Assembly: GCA_034421575.1 (NCBI GenBank)
Contig: DAOUKG010000060.1
Span: 1 to 64,000, forward strand
Length of the DNA: 64,000 nt
Reading direction: 5' to 3'
Source of the DNA: VXLM01 sp034421575
GTDB lineage: Bacteria > Chloroflexota > Dehalococcoidia > Lucifugimonadales > VXLM01
Of this stretch, positions 32,440 through 40,874 are shown piece after piece; positions within the stretch are counted from its first letter, which is position 1; each line of letters starts with the position of its first letter. A program made the position numbers and the translations under genes. The notes beneath the pieces are model-generated. The model was not told where the DNA came from. It did not search any database and saw nothing but the letters and a program-made list of their open reading frames with translations.

Positions 32440-33903
32440 ATGGCGCACGTCGACCTAAAGGGCCTGACGGCACATAGGGCTCGCAAGCTGCTCCACAGTG
32501 GGGACATCTCGTCGGTGGAGTTGACCGAGGCGTTCCTCGAACGCACCAAGGCGATTGAACCGTCAGTCAAGTCTTTCGTCACGGTTACTCCTGAACACGC
32601 CCTCGAACAGGCGCGCGCGGCCGACGATCGCATCGCCTCCGGAAACGGAGCGCCGCTGACCGGCATTCCAATGCAGCTTAAGGACAACATGGCGACAAAG
32701 GGCGTAGCCACGACGTGTTCTTCTCGGATTCTTGAAGGCTTTGTTCCGCCCTACGATTCGACCGTTACTTCAAAGCTGTATGCCGAAGGCGCGGTCCTGG
32801 TGGGGAAGGGCAACCTCGATGAGTTTGCCATGGGGTCGTCTACGGAGAACTCCGCTTTCTTCCCAACTCGAAATCCATGGGGACTCGATCGTGTGCCGGG
32901 GGGCAGTAGCGGTGGCCCTGCGGCAGCAGTCGCCGCAGGTCAGTGCGTCTATTCTCTTGGGTCGGATACGGGCGGGAGCATTCGGCAGCCCGCATCGCTC
33001 TGCGGCGTCGTTGGTCTGAAACCGACCTATGGCCTCGTGAGCAGGTACGGGCTTGTGGCCTTTGCAAGCTCTCTCGATCAGATTGGCCCTATCACCAAGG
33101 ACGTGAGAGACGCGGCCCTGGTCCTCAACTCCATTGCGGGGCACGACCCGCGGGACGCCACCTCGATTAATCGTGAAGTTCCCGACTACACGAGAGTCCT
33201 AACGGGCGACATCAAGGGGCTTCGAGTAGGCGTGCCGAGTGAGTACTTCGTAGAAGGTATGGAACCCGGTGTGGATGAAGCAATTCGCCGCGCCATTGAC
33301 ACCCTCGACGATCTCGGCGCAGTCGTAGCGGAGACCTCGCTGCCCAGCACTCCCTACGCGATGGCCGTCTACTACATCGTCGCGCCGTCCGAGGCTTCTG
33401 CCAACCTCGCACGATACGACGGGGTGAAGTACGGGTACTCGACGGAGACACCGGGAAGCATGTGGGACGCACTGGAAAACACCAGGCGTGAGGGCTTCGG
33501 GCCGGAAGTCAAGCGTCGCATCATGATTGGGACCTACGCTCTCTCCGCCGGCTACTACGACGCTTGGTACAAGAAGGCACTGCAAGTGCGAACGCTCATC
33601 CGGCAGGAATTCGATCGAGTCTTCCAGGAATTCGACGTGCTCGTGTCACCCACGTCGCCATCGGTCGCCTTCCCGATAGGCGAAAAGACGGCCGATCCTT
33701 ACATGATGTACCTCAACGACGTGTTCACCCAACCTGCCAACATAGCGGGGATCCCGGCTATCTCCGTCCCTGCGGGGCTGAGCGAAGGTCTGCCGGTAGG
33801 TGTTCAGTTCATGGCGTCACACCTTCAGGAAGAGAAGCTCCTCCGTGTTGCTCACGCCTACGAGCAGGCTACCGACTGGCACACGCTTCATCCGGAGATT
33901 TAG
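32440..33903 (+). CDS. gatA: Asp/Glu-tRNA amidotransferase subunit A
   Basis: The 487-residue amidase-signature subunit releases ammonia from glutamine for tRNA amidation. The catalytic triad is K81 (QLKDNM), the cis-Ser S156 in 'VPGGSSGGPAAAVAAG' and nucleophile S180 in 'SLGSDTGGSIRQPASLCG'. 'GLKPTYGLVSRYGLVAFASS' is typical of GatA rather than other amidases. It is coupled to gatC. Since gatB is not adjacent, the operon is split in this genome. Confidence 0.96.
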   Translation: MAHVDLKGLTAHRARKLLHSGDISSVELTEAFLERTKAIEPSVKSFVTVTPEHALEQARAADDRIASGNGAPLTGIPMQLKDNMATKGVATTCSSRILEGFVPPYDSTVTSKLYAEGAVLVGKGNLDEFAMGSSTENSAFFPTRNPWGLDRVPGGSSGGPAAAVAAGQCVYSLGSDTGGSIRQPASLCGVVGLKPTYGLVSRYGLVAFASSLDQIGPITKDVRDAALVLNSIAGHDPRDATSINREVPDYTRVLTGDIKGLRVGVPSEYFVEGMEPGVDEAIRRAIDTLDDLGAVVAETSLPSTPYAMAVYYIVAPSEASANLARYDGVKYGYSTETPGSMWDALENTRREGFGPEVKRRIMIGTYALSAGYYDAWYKKALQVRTLIRQEFDRVFQEFDVLVSPTSPSVAFPIGEKTADPYMMYLNDVFTQPANIAGIPAISVPAGLSEGLPVGVQFMASHLQEEKLLRVAHAYEQATDWHTLHPEI

Positions 33904-34029
33904 AAGCAACGTCTGCAGAGTCCGGCGTTCGTGTTCGCGCTCAGCGCGCCCCGCGACGAAATCGGTGACTCGTTTGTCCATCATCGACATTGAACTCCCG
34001 GAGAAATGTGAGTGATGGCAGCTACGATA

Positions 34030-34058
34030 TTGACAAGTACTTCGTCGCGCTGTAACGT
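34030..34058 (+). promoter_or_regulatory. Possible promoter of the two-component operon
   Basis: TTGACA at 34030-34035 is a perfect -35, followed after 17 bases by TAACGT (34053-34058), a poor -10. It lies about 60 bases before the start at 34120. The 216-base gap after gatA holds nothing else recognisable. Confidence 0.4.
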
Positions 34059-34119
34059 GCTGTACACGAGTCCATTCGTCGTGAACCATACCTGAGTCGT
34101 ACCTGACAAGGAGGCAGAC

Positions 34120-34617
34120 ATGGCTACGGACACTGCTGAACGGGGCCCCTACAACATACTGCTGGTCGAAGATAATCCTGGTGACGTCGAGCTCACCAGA
34201 GAGGTTATCGAGGAGTCGAATCACGAGGCCAATGTGGTTGTCGTGGGCGACGGAGAGCCGGCGATGATGTATCTTCGCCAAGAGGGGGAATACTCGCGCG
34301 CCCCGCGTCCCGACCTCATCCTGCTCGACTTGAATCTGCCGATGAAGGACGGACTGGAAGTCCTCAAGGAAATGGCGGCCGACGAAGGCTTGAGCACAAT
34401 ACCGGTGATGATCCTTACGGGGACTGAGGCGGAAGAGAGCCTACTCGAATCGTACGATATCCCGGTTAGTCGCTTTAGCAGGAAACCCATCGAGCTCAGT
34501 CGGTTCAACGACGTGGTCACCTGGCTGGACAATCCCGCCGCTCATCGCCCTGTCGTTGCGCCTCCGCCCCCTCCACCCGCCCCTGAATCCAAGAAAAAGT
34601 GGTGGTGGCCGTTCTAA
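34120..34617 (+). CDS. Single-domain response regulator with Pro-rich tail
   Basis: The 165-residue receiver is of the Rcp1 kind that partners with phytochrome-type kinases: 'ILLVEDNPGDVELTREVIEE', phosphorylated D70 in 'PDLILLDLNLP', T100 and K122. After the receiver comes an odd tail: a run of eight prolines broken by one alanine, then 'ESKKKWWWPF'. The tail may bind a partner or the membrane. It is the first gene of a receiver-kinase-receiver operon; the kinase starts 48 bases downstream. Confidence 0.92.
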   Translation: MATDTAERGPYNILLVEDNPGDVELTREVIEESNHEANVVVVGDGEPAMMYLRQEGEYSRAPRPDLILLDLNLPMKDGLEVLKEMAADEGLSTIPVMILTGTEAEESLLESYDIPVSRFSRKPIELSRFNDVVTWLDNPAAHRPVVAPPPPPPAPESKKKWWWPF

Positions 34618-34665
34618 AGCCACACCATTGACGAAACGGAGCCGGCAGGGGAGGGGATCGAAGCT

Positions 34666-36348
34666 ATGTACGGCGAAATGAGCCGGGACCCGGTTGCGGG
34701 TGAAGCCGACGACGCGGCAGGGCGTTTCCCCGAGTTGGACGGCGGCCTCGCTATGGGCCAGGTAGATGACCCGGAAGCGCCGTCATTCGCATACTTCAAT
34801 CCGTCGCCTGTCCTTCGTTTTGACTCCAGCGGCATCGTACTCAACATCAATCCGGCAGTTGCCGAGGTCTTTGGCCCCATGGCCATGGAAGGTTCTTCCC
34901 TGGTCAGCATCCTTCCGGCGCTGAGCAGCCTGAACATTGAACAGACCATTGCAAACGACGGCCATTTCAATCTGGAGGCAGAGGTCGGGAGTCGATGGTT
35001 TCATTTCGTCGTCGTGGGGATGCAGGAATACGGCGTTGGTCACATCTATGGCTACGACATCACCGACCGGCGCCGCGCCGAGAATGCCCTCAGAGCCAGC
35101 ATCGCAGAACAGCGCAGGCGGACCCGCGATCAAGAGACTCTCTCGAATATCGCCCGCATCATAGGGTCATCGCTCGCAATCGATGAGGTATACCACCGGT
35201 TCGCCCGTGAGGTTGCTCAACTCATTCCGTTTGATCGAATCGTCATCAACCTCATCGCGGACCGACCCGATCATATGGTGGACTCCTACCAGTCAAGCGT
35301 GGTAGAAGTGCCCGGCCGGGCCAGGGACCAGTCGTACTCGGTCGAGGGCACCCTGTCGCAAGCGGTTATCAAGACCCAACGGTGCATTGTCTTTCAGCCC
35401 GCGAACGAGGCGGAGGCTTCTGAGGGATACGTCGGCCTCGTCGGCGCTTACGACATGGGGCTGCGATCCTTCCTGTCAGCCCCCCTCTTGTATCGCGGTG
35501 AACCGATTGGGTGCATAAATCTCCACTCCCTCACCGAGTCCGCATACTCGGAGCGACACCGCCTCTTGGCGGAACGCATCGGCGTATACATTGCGGGCGC
35601 GATCGCCAACGCGCAGCTGCATTCTCAACTCTCGCTTCAGGCCGAAGAGCTGTCACGCTCCAATTCCGAGTTGGAGCAGTTCGCTTATGTTGCCTCTCAC
35701 GACCTTCAGGAACCGCTTCGAATGGTCTCAAGCTACGTCGCGCTCTTGGGGCGTCGATATGGCGGTCAGCTCGACGACCGTGCCGACAAGTACATCCACT
35801 TCGCGGTGGACGGCGCCAATAGGATGCAGCGGCTCATTCACGATCTCCTTGCGTATTCGCGAGTTGGCACGCGTGGCGAAGAGTTGACGCCGACCGAAAT
35901 CGTCCCTCTTCTTGAGGAGACGCTGTCAAACCTCGAAGTGGCTATCGGCGAGAGTAACGCCGAGATCGTCTACTCCGACCTCCCCCGGGTGATGGGGGAC
36001 CCGTCACAGCTGCGGCAGCTGCTTCAGAACATTATCGGGAACGCGTTGAAATTCCGGTCGGAGAAGCGACCCCGAGTTGAGCTTGCGGCCAAGCGTGACG
36101 GCGATCGTTGGAGATTCATGATCCGCGACAACGGCGTAGGGTTCGATCAGAGGTACGCGGACAGGATATTCGGAGTCTTCAAGCGACTCCATCGGAATGC
36201 CGAGATACCGGGCACGGGCATAGGTCTCGCGATCTGCCAGAGGATAATCGACAGGCATGGAGGGCGCATCTGGGCCGAGTCCAAGCTGGGGGAGGGATCT
36301 TGTTTCTATTTCACCCTTCCTGCCGTCACCGAAAGTGGAGAACCATAG
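34666..36348 (+). CDS. PAS-GAF sensor histidine kinase (phytochrome-like output)
   Basis: The 560-residue soluble kinase has a PAS domain (about residues 40-140), a GAF domain (about 155-320) and a short coiled coil. HisKA carries 'LEQFAYVASHDLQEPLRM' with H345, and the HATPase_c has N-box 'QNIIGNALKFRS', G1 'IRDNGVGFDQ', 'FKRLHRNAEIPGTGIG' and C-terminal 'GEGSCFYFTLP'. The H-box form 'SHDLQEPLR' is that of cyanobacterial phytochrome kinases. There is no obvious chromophore cysteine motif and no membrane segment. It is placed between two Rcp1-type receivers, with which it should exchange phosphate. Confidence 0.93.
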   Translation: MYGEMSRDPVAGEADDAAGRFPELDGGLAMGQVDDPEAPSFAYFNPSPVLRFDSSGIVLNINPAVAEVFGPMAMEGSSLVSILPALSSLNIEQTIANDGHFNLEAEVGSRWFHFVVVGMQEYGVGHIYGYDITDRRRAENALRASIAEQRRRTRDQETLSNIARIIGSSLAIDEVYHRFAREVAQLIPFDRIVINLIADRPDHMVDSYQSSVVEVPGRARDQSYSVEGTLSQAVIKTQRCIVFQPANEAEASEGYVGLVGAYDMGLRSFLSAPLLYRGEPIGCINLHSLTESAYSERHRLLAERIGVYIAGAIANAQLHSQLSLQAEELSRSNSELEQFAYVASHDLQEPLRMVSSYVALLGRRYGGQLDDRADKYIHFAVDGANRMQRLIHDLLAYSRVGTRGEELTPTEIVPLLEETLSNLEVAIGESNAEIVYSDLPRVMGDPSQLRQLLQNIIGNALKFRSEKRPRVELAAKRDGDRWRFMIRDNGVGFDQRYADRIFGVFKRLHRNAEIPGTGIGLAICQRIIDRHGGRIWAESKLGEGSCFYFTLPAVTESGEP

Positions 36349-36351
36349 GCT

Positions 36352-36804
36352 ATGACAACTACCGAGATCGGTCCCCCAATCGAGATCCTGATTGTCGAGG
36401 ACAACCCCGGCGACGTCGAACTCGCGCGCGAGGCCCTCTCCGAGGCCAGCGTCAGGAAAAACCTGACGGTTGCCGAGGACGGCGAACAGGGGCTTTCGCT
36501 GCTTCGTCGAGAAGGAGTGTTCAGGAATGCCCAGCGTCCCGACCTCATCCTGCTCGATCTCAATCTCCCGACCATCAATGGGCGGGAAGTACTCGCGGAG
36601 ATCAAGTCCGATCCCGACCTACGGCGAATTCCGGTCGTCATCTTGACGAGTTCCGAGGACGATAGCGACGTAGTGGAGTCGTACAACCTTCACGCCAACG
36701 CCTATGTCGTCAAGCCCGTGGACCTCGACAAGTACATGCAGGTCATCAAGGCCGTGGAAGGCTTCTGGCTGGGTTTCGTGAAGCTGCCTTCGAGGAGAGC
36801 TTAG
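36352..36804 (+). CDS. Single-domain response regulator (Rcp1-like)
   Basis: The 150-residue receiver resembles the one at 34120: 'ILIVEDNPGDVELAREALSE', D69 in 'PDLILLDLNLPTING', T99 and K121 in 'AYVVKPVDLDKYMQVI'. It lacks the Pro-rich tail and ends shortly after the last helix, with no output domain. It starts three bases after the kinase stop, so translation is coupled. The two receivers probably act as alternative phosphoacceptors, as in phosphorelays. Confidence 0.94.
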   Translation: MTTTEIGPPIEILIVEDNPGDVELAREALSEASVRKNLTVAEDGEQGLSLLRREGVFRNAQRPDLILLDLNLPTINGREVLAEIKSDPDLRRIPVVILTSSEDDSDVVESYNLHANAYVVKPVDLDKYMQVIKAVEGFWLGFVKLPSRRA

Positions 36805-36834
36805 TCGCAGGCGCCCGCCGAGTCCGGTACGTAT

Positions 36835-38415
36835 TCAGGCGATCCTGAAGGAATAGAGGTCGCAGTAGCGGCTGTAGAACCGGAGTTTGGCGCCACTCTT
36901 GATCACGCCGTCGGGGAGTTCGGAGCGGCCCTGCCATGTAACCTCGTGAGCGGTCGAGTCTCCCGTGAAGGTGTCGCAGGAGGACCTTTCGTAGCCGGGC
37001 ACGACGGTGTCATTGGCGTCGGTGAGTTCGACGGCAAGAAAGCCCCTGTCGGCACAGGCGGCGTTAACTATGAGGGTGTATCCGTCTCCAATGATGGTGT
37101 GGGAGCCTAAAACTCCCTCGCGGGCGTCGGTTGTAAGGGACACGAAACCCTCGGGTCTGAGGGTTGCCAAGCCAAGTCCGGTTTGCCCGCCGTTCCAGCC
37201 GGGCTGAGCTTCGGGCACATCGAGTCCCTCCGGCTCGCCGAACATCCACCAGTCATGGTGCAGATCCGAGCCTGCGTAGTAGATGCGTATCTCGTCGTCC
37301 AAGAAGATGGGCTGGCTGCACGTTTCGGCCATGTAGCGGTCCCAGCCGTCCGTCGATATGCCGATGAAGGGCGTCCCCCGGCCTACACGGTTCCAGTGGA
37401 AACCGTCACGCGAGTGCAGCAGGTGCAGGTCCACGGTGTTGTACGTCCGGTGGAAGATGGGCATGAGTCCGAGCCACAGGTCGCCGACACGGAAGCGGAC
37501 CAGCCCGTAGAACTCGTCGTCGATCACGTCATCGGTGTCGTCGGGCACGAGCATTTCGCTGAGGACAGGCCACTTGGTGATGTCATAGCTCGTCGAGGAG
37601 AAGACCCGACGCTTAGCCATGCGCCAGGGATCATGTGGAAAGTGGGCGGGGCCCCAACCCGGCACACGGGCGTGCTTGGGGTCCAACGGCGGTTCCTGCA
37701 TTGCCCTGGCACGGGTGTCCAGGTAGTACATTCCGGTCTGCTCGTCGGCCGTCAGGATGATCACGTCTCCGAGCTGCCTGTCGGACATCTGGCCGATGGT
37801 GAAGGGCCTTTCGTACCTGGTCCATTCCCGTCCGTCGGCGGAGTATGCGGCGGATATTCGCGAGTCCTCAAGCCCGGTGAAGGCGTTCCAGTAGATTGCC
37901 TTGTAGCGCTGGGAGTCGTCGTCCTCGAAGGGGTCTTTGAGGATCGTGCAGGCGTGTATTCGGCCGTCCTCTGCATTGCCGAAGCAGATGTTGGTCTTTC
38001 TGCCGTCGACTGATCGGTAGTCCAATTCCGGCTTAGTCCAGTGAATACCATCCTCGGACTCCGCGTACAGAAGGCGGTTGTCGATCGTGGCGTCGTATGA
38101 CGCGATGGCCGCGACCTCGTCCTCCTTGCGTCCCTCTCCTGAGCGTTCCAGCCGCATGAACTCGTCGTAGTCCCAACCCATGTCCTCGTACCAGAGCTTG
38201 AAGATGGACTCGCGCTCGTCCCAGTGGACGTTCCATGTGTTGGTGCGGAAGTAGCTGGTTACCTCCCACGGCCTGTCGGTCTTGACGATCGGGTTGGACG
38301 GGTGCTTGGTCGGCGTGTGCATCACTCGCGTGACGAAGTTCACGTACTCGATCACGTAGTTGTCGACGAACAACTGGGGCGTTTGGCCAATGTAGAGGGG
38401 TTTTGGAGTGGGCAC
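36835..38415 (-). CDS. Glycosyl hydrolase-like five-bladed propeller protein
   Basis: The 526-residue protein resembles propeller proteins of the GH43/GH32/GH130-like fold. It has repeated 'YAESEDGIHWTKPELDY', 'YSADGREWTRYERPF' and 'LHSRDGFHWNRVGRGTPF' elements, a central 'RTNTWNVHWDERE', and a C-terminal beta-sandwich ('LRFYSRYCDLYSFRIA'). No signal peptide is present. I prefer the GTG at 38415 because GAGG is six bases before it; a TTG at 38427 is the longer option. Related proteins are uncharacterised hydrolases. The neighbouring epimerase and DapA-like genes point to carbohydrate use. Confidence 0.72.
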   Translation of the reverse strand: MPTPKPLYIGQTPQLFVDNYVIEYVNFVTRVMHTPTKHPSNPIVKTDRPWEVTSYFRTNTWNVHWDERESIFKLWYEDMGWDYDEFMRLERSGEGRKEDEVAAIASYDATIDNRLLYAESEDGIHWTKPELDYRSVDGRKTNICFGNAEDGRIHACTILKDPFEDDDSQRYKAIYWNAFTGLEDSRISAAYSADGREWTRYERPFTIGQMSDRQLGDVIILTADEQTGMYYLDTRARAMQEPPLDPKHARVPGWGPAHFPHDPWRMAKRRVFSSTSYDITKWPVLSEMLVPDDTDDVIDDEFYGLVRFRVGDLWLGLMPIFHRTYNTVDLHLLHSRDGFHWNRVGRGTPFIGISTDGWDRYMAETCSQPIFLDDEIRIYYAGSDLHHDWWMFGEPEGLDVPEAQPGWNGGQTGLGLATLRPEGFVSLTTDAREGVLGSHTIIGDGYTLIVNAACADRGFLAVELTDANDTVVPGYERSSCDTFTGDSTAHEVTWQGRSELPDGVIKSGAKLRFYSRYCDLYSFRIA

Positions 38416-38532
38416 GCTGTACCTCAATCGTTACTTTGATGTTGTCAAGCAGCGGCGCTCTCGAAGGTGGCCCGACCGTTTTGGAGGCCATACTCCATGC
38501 ACTGATCAACTCGCCGACACCAGGGCGCGACC

Positions 38533-39231
38533 CTAGCCCTGGTCGATCACGTCCTGCGGGACTTCTGACCGGTCTTGCGGGTGGTAGCCGATGGCTTGCC
38601 TGCCGTGCTCGATGTCATAGAGGGGCCAGTTGCTGTCGGATACGCCGAAGACTCGCTCGTGGGTGATGTCCTCGGCGGTTAGGGCCGCTTCGAACAGGCG
38701 GACGCAGTCGCCGTGGCTCAACTGATGGGGATGGCCGGATTCCGGGCGGTCCTTGTTGAAGTTCCCAATGCGCACCGAAACGACGCCGATCCCGTGCCGT
38801 GCCGAGAACATGTCTCCCATGGCCTCGCCGAACACCTTGGTAATGGTGTAGTAGCTATCCGGTCGGGTGGGGAGGTCTTCGGTGCGGGTAATGCTTCGCG
38901 GGTAGTAGGAAGATGGGTGGACTCCCCCCCGGCTGGCGAACACGACGCGCTTCACCCCGTGCTCCAGGGCGGCCTCGAATACGTGACGGGTGCCCGTCAT
39001 CGATTGAAAAGCTTGCTCCCAGTCTCCGCCCACGTTGCTCAGGTGGACCGTCGCGTCCACGCCCTGAGAGGCGTGGCTGACGGCGTCCCAGTCGGTAACG
39101 CTGGCGACCGTGTAGTCGTCGATCTGCGGCGTCGGGCGAACGTCCAGTCCACGAAACTCGTAGCGGTCTTTCAAGTGAGTGATGAGGTGCTGGCCGATCT
39201 GTCCGGCTGAACCCGTAATCAATACCCGCAT
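38533..39231 (-). CDS. NAD-dependent epimerase/dehydratase (uronate dehydrogenase-like)
   Basis: The 232-residue extended SDR has 'VLITGSAGQIGQHLITHL' as NAD site, 'VHLSNVGGDWEQAFQSM', the Ser in 'VVFASRGGVHP' and Tyr-x-x-x-Lys in 'YYTITKVFGE'. The pattern, including 'VVSVRIGNFN', is closest to uronate dehydrogenases, which oxidise glucuronate or galacturonate to the aldarolactone. The assignment to uronate is likely but not proven. AAGGAGA precedes the ATG. It is followed on the same strand by the propeller gene after a 117-base gap. Confidence 0.82.
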   Translation of the reverse strand: MRVLITGSAGQIGQHLITHLKDRYEFRGLDVRPTPQIDDYTVASVTDWDAVSHASQGVDATVHLSNVGGDWEQAFQSMTGTRHVFEAALEHGVKRVVFASRGGVHPSSYYPRSITRTEDLPTRPDSYYTITKVFGEAMGDMFSARHGIGVVSVRIGNFNKDRPESGHPHQLSHGDCVRLFEAALTAEDITHERVFGVSDSNWPLYDIEHGRQAIGYHPQDRSEVPQDVIDQG

Positions 39232-39335
39232 TTGGCTGTCTCCTTGTCTTTGCTAACTAAGCACGTGGGAGTGTACGGGCGGGCAGGGGGCGTGTCAAAC
39301 ATGAGGCGCGCTTGGACTGGTTTGCAACCTGCTCC

Positions 39336-39423
39336 TGCCCCGTATCGTGGTACGGGTGGCGTTCCTTCGCAGGAATGACGATATGCACGAAAATCGTAGG
39401 GGCGATTCGCGAATCGCCCCTAC
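39336..39423. repeat. Intergenic hairpin cluster with a 28-bp perfect palindrome
   Basis: A CCCCGTATCGTGGTACGGG hairpin (about 39338-39357) and a TCCTTCGCAGGA hairpin (39363-39374) are followed by a perfect 28-base palindrome at 39396-39423, whose half is GTAGGGGCGATTCG. Read on the minus strand, TTTT occurs two bases after the palindrome, so it may terminate the lipoprotein gene ending at 39462. Confidence 0.65.
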
Positions 39424-39461
39424 ACGAGGTTATTTTCAGAGGAGTGGTGAGAGGGTGTGGC

Positions 39462-40679
39462 TCACTCGACCTCGGTCATGCGCACGTTAATCCGCTTGGA
39501 AGGAGAATGACCGATGAAGGAGTAGGTCGCAGTGGTGACGTAGTCGCCCCGGTCGACTTTACCCGATCCGTCCACATCCAGGTGTACTTCAATCCCGTAC
39601 TCTCCGAAGGTCCTCGGCTCCTGATAGTTGATGACGTACCGGAACCTCTCCGGGTCTGAGGGTTCCGTTGAGAAGCCGGGTATCGCCCTCTCGGTAATCC
39701 TTCGCTTTCCCAGGTCGGGTCTGCTCAAGTCCTCAAGCCTGATGTAGAGCAGTTCGCCGGTGATCGGCTCCGTGGCTCCTACGAACTCGATCGTACCGCG
39801 AATGGTTGGGAGGGTCGGGGGTTCGGCGGTTGTGGGTTCCAACTTCGGTGGGCTGCCTGATGTGAGTCGATAGACATCGTCGTTGATATGCAGGTTGACG
39901 ACGGCGTCCGGTTCTTCGAAGGTACCGATTTCAATCTCCCAGTCGGTGGTGTCGATCACCGCGGCGCAGGCAATGTCCGCCGATGCGGGGACGACGTTGT
40001 AGACCTCTACGTTTATGCTGTCCTCGTCGCGAAGCCGGCGAACGGCTTCATATCCATTGGCAAGGGCGCAGGCGTTGGGCTGCAGAGACGTCAGCTTGAC
40101 GACGTAGGTGTTGGGATCGGCCGGAGCCGTCGTCAACTCGAAGTCGGTTATGGGTGCTTCCACGCGGACCGTTGCTTCAGTGTCCTCGGTCTGTTCTATG
40201 ACCACAGGTTCTACAGTCACGTTCACGGCATTCAGCACGCTGGAACCCACGGCCATGGAAGCGGGATATTGGGCCGTCCATGCAAAGTCACCCTCGGAGA
40301 CGTCTCCGGAATTGTCCGAGTCCAGGTGTACACGAACTCTGAACGTGGCCTTGGGCTCCAGTTCCCTGTGCTCTACGAGGTACTTATACGTCGGCAGATC
40401 AGATGGATCGACGGACACGTCTCGAATGACCTGCTCCACCAAGGTCTTTCCCGCATCGTTCTGGATGCTTATGTCTTCCAGGCTTACGTAGATCGTCGCG
40501 CCGGTGATCCGGGTCTCAACTCCCTTGAAGGTGATTGCGCCCTCGATCAGCTTATTGCCCCTGCGGCTGGGCTGCGGCTTCGGCGTGGCTGTGGGTTCGG
40601 CGTCTCCGCCGTCACTCGCACACGCGACTGCCATAGGAGCGAACAGCGCGAAAAGTCCGACTATGAGCCACTTCGTCAT
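39462..40679 (-). CDS. Lipoprotein with two YbaY-like domains
   Basis: The 405-residue protein has a signal peptide with lipobox 'MAVAC' (C20) and a Thr/Pro linker. Two copies of a YbaY/YscW-like beta domain follow: about residues 45-145 ('EGAITFKGVETRITGATIYV') and about 292-403 ('RGTIEFVGATEPITGELLYI'). Each copy ends with a calcium-loop-like segment, 'DSDNSGDVSEGD' or 'DVDGSGKVDRGD'. A middle section (about 165-270) with 'ACALANGYEAVRR' differs. The protein should sit on the outer face of the membrane, perhaps stabilised by calcium. Function is unknown. GAGGAGG precedes the ATG. Confidence 0.82.
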   Translation of the reverse strand: MTKWLIVGLFALFAPMAVACASDGGDAEPTATPKPQPSRRGNKLIEGAITFKGVETRITGATIYVSLEDISIQNDAGKTLVEQVIRDVSVDPSDLPTYKYLVEHRELEPKATFRVRVHLDSDNSGDVSEGDFAWTAQYPASMAVGSSVLNAVNVTVEPVVIEQTEDTEATVRVEAPITDFELTTAPADPNTYVVKLTSLQPNACALANGYEAVRRLRDEDSINVEVYNVVPASADIACAAVIDTTDWEIEIGTFEEPDAVVNLHINDDVYRLTSGSPPKLEPTTAEPPTLPTIRGTIEFVGATEPITGELLYIRLEDLSRPDLGKRRITERAIPGFSTEPSDPERFRYVINYQEPRTFGEYGIEVHLDVDGSGKVDRGDYVTTATYSFIGHSPSKRINVRMTEVE

Positions 40680-40707
40680 CTTTGCGTACGTCCTCCTCTT
40701 CCTAACA

Positions 40708-40732
40708 TAACGCGCGGCGGCAAAACGCGTTA
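40708..40732. promoter_or_regulatory. Inverted repeat upstream of the lipoprotein gene
   Basis: TAACGCG (40708-40714) and CGCGTTA (40726-40732) form a 7-bp inverted repeat with 11-base spacing, about 30 bases before the lipoprotein ATG on the minus strand. It could be an operator; no matching regulator is nearby. Confidence 0.3.
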
Positions 40733-40874
40733 CCGGTTAGAGCCGACAGATCCTGGAAGTCTTCAGACAGGGCACGTAAGAAAAGTACCACTACCCGCCC
40801 AATCACGTCCAGACGCCGCACGATGCACGTATCCCTAGTGCTACAATGGCGGCCAGATTCTGAAGACGGAGACC

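Noticed and set aside
39396..39423. CRISPR repeat or attachment site
   Set aside because: Only one copy occurs here, with no spacer-repeat array and no integrase nearby; it fits an intergenic palindrome family.
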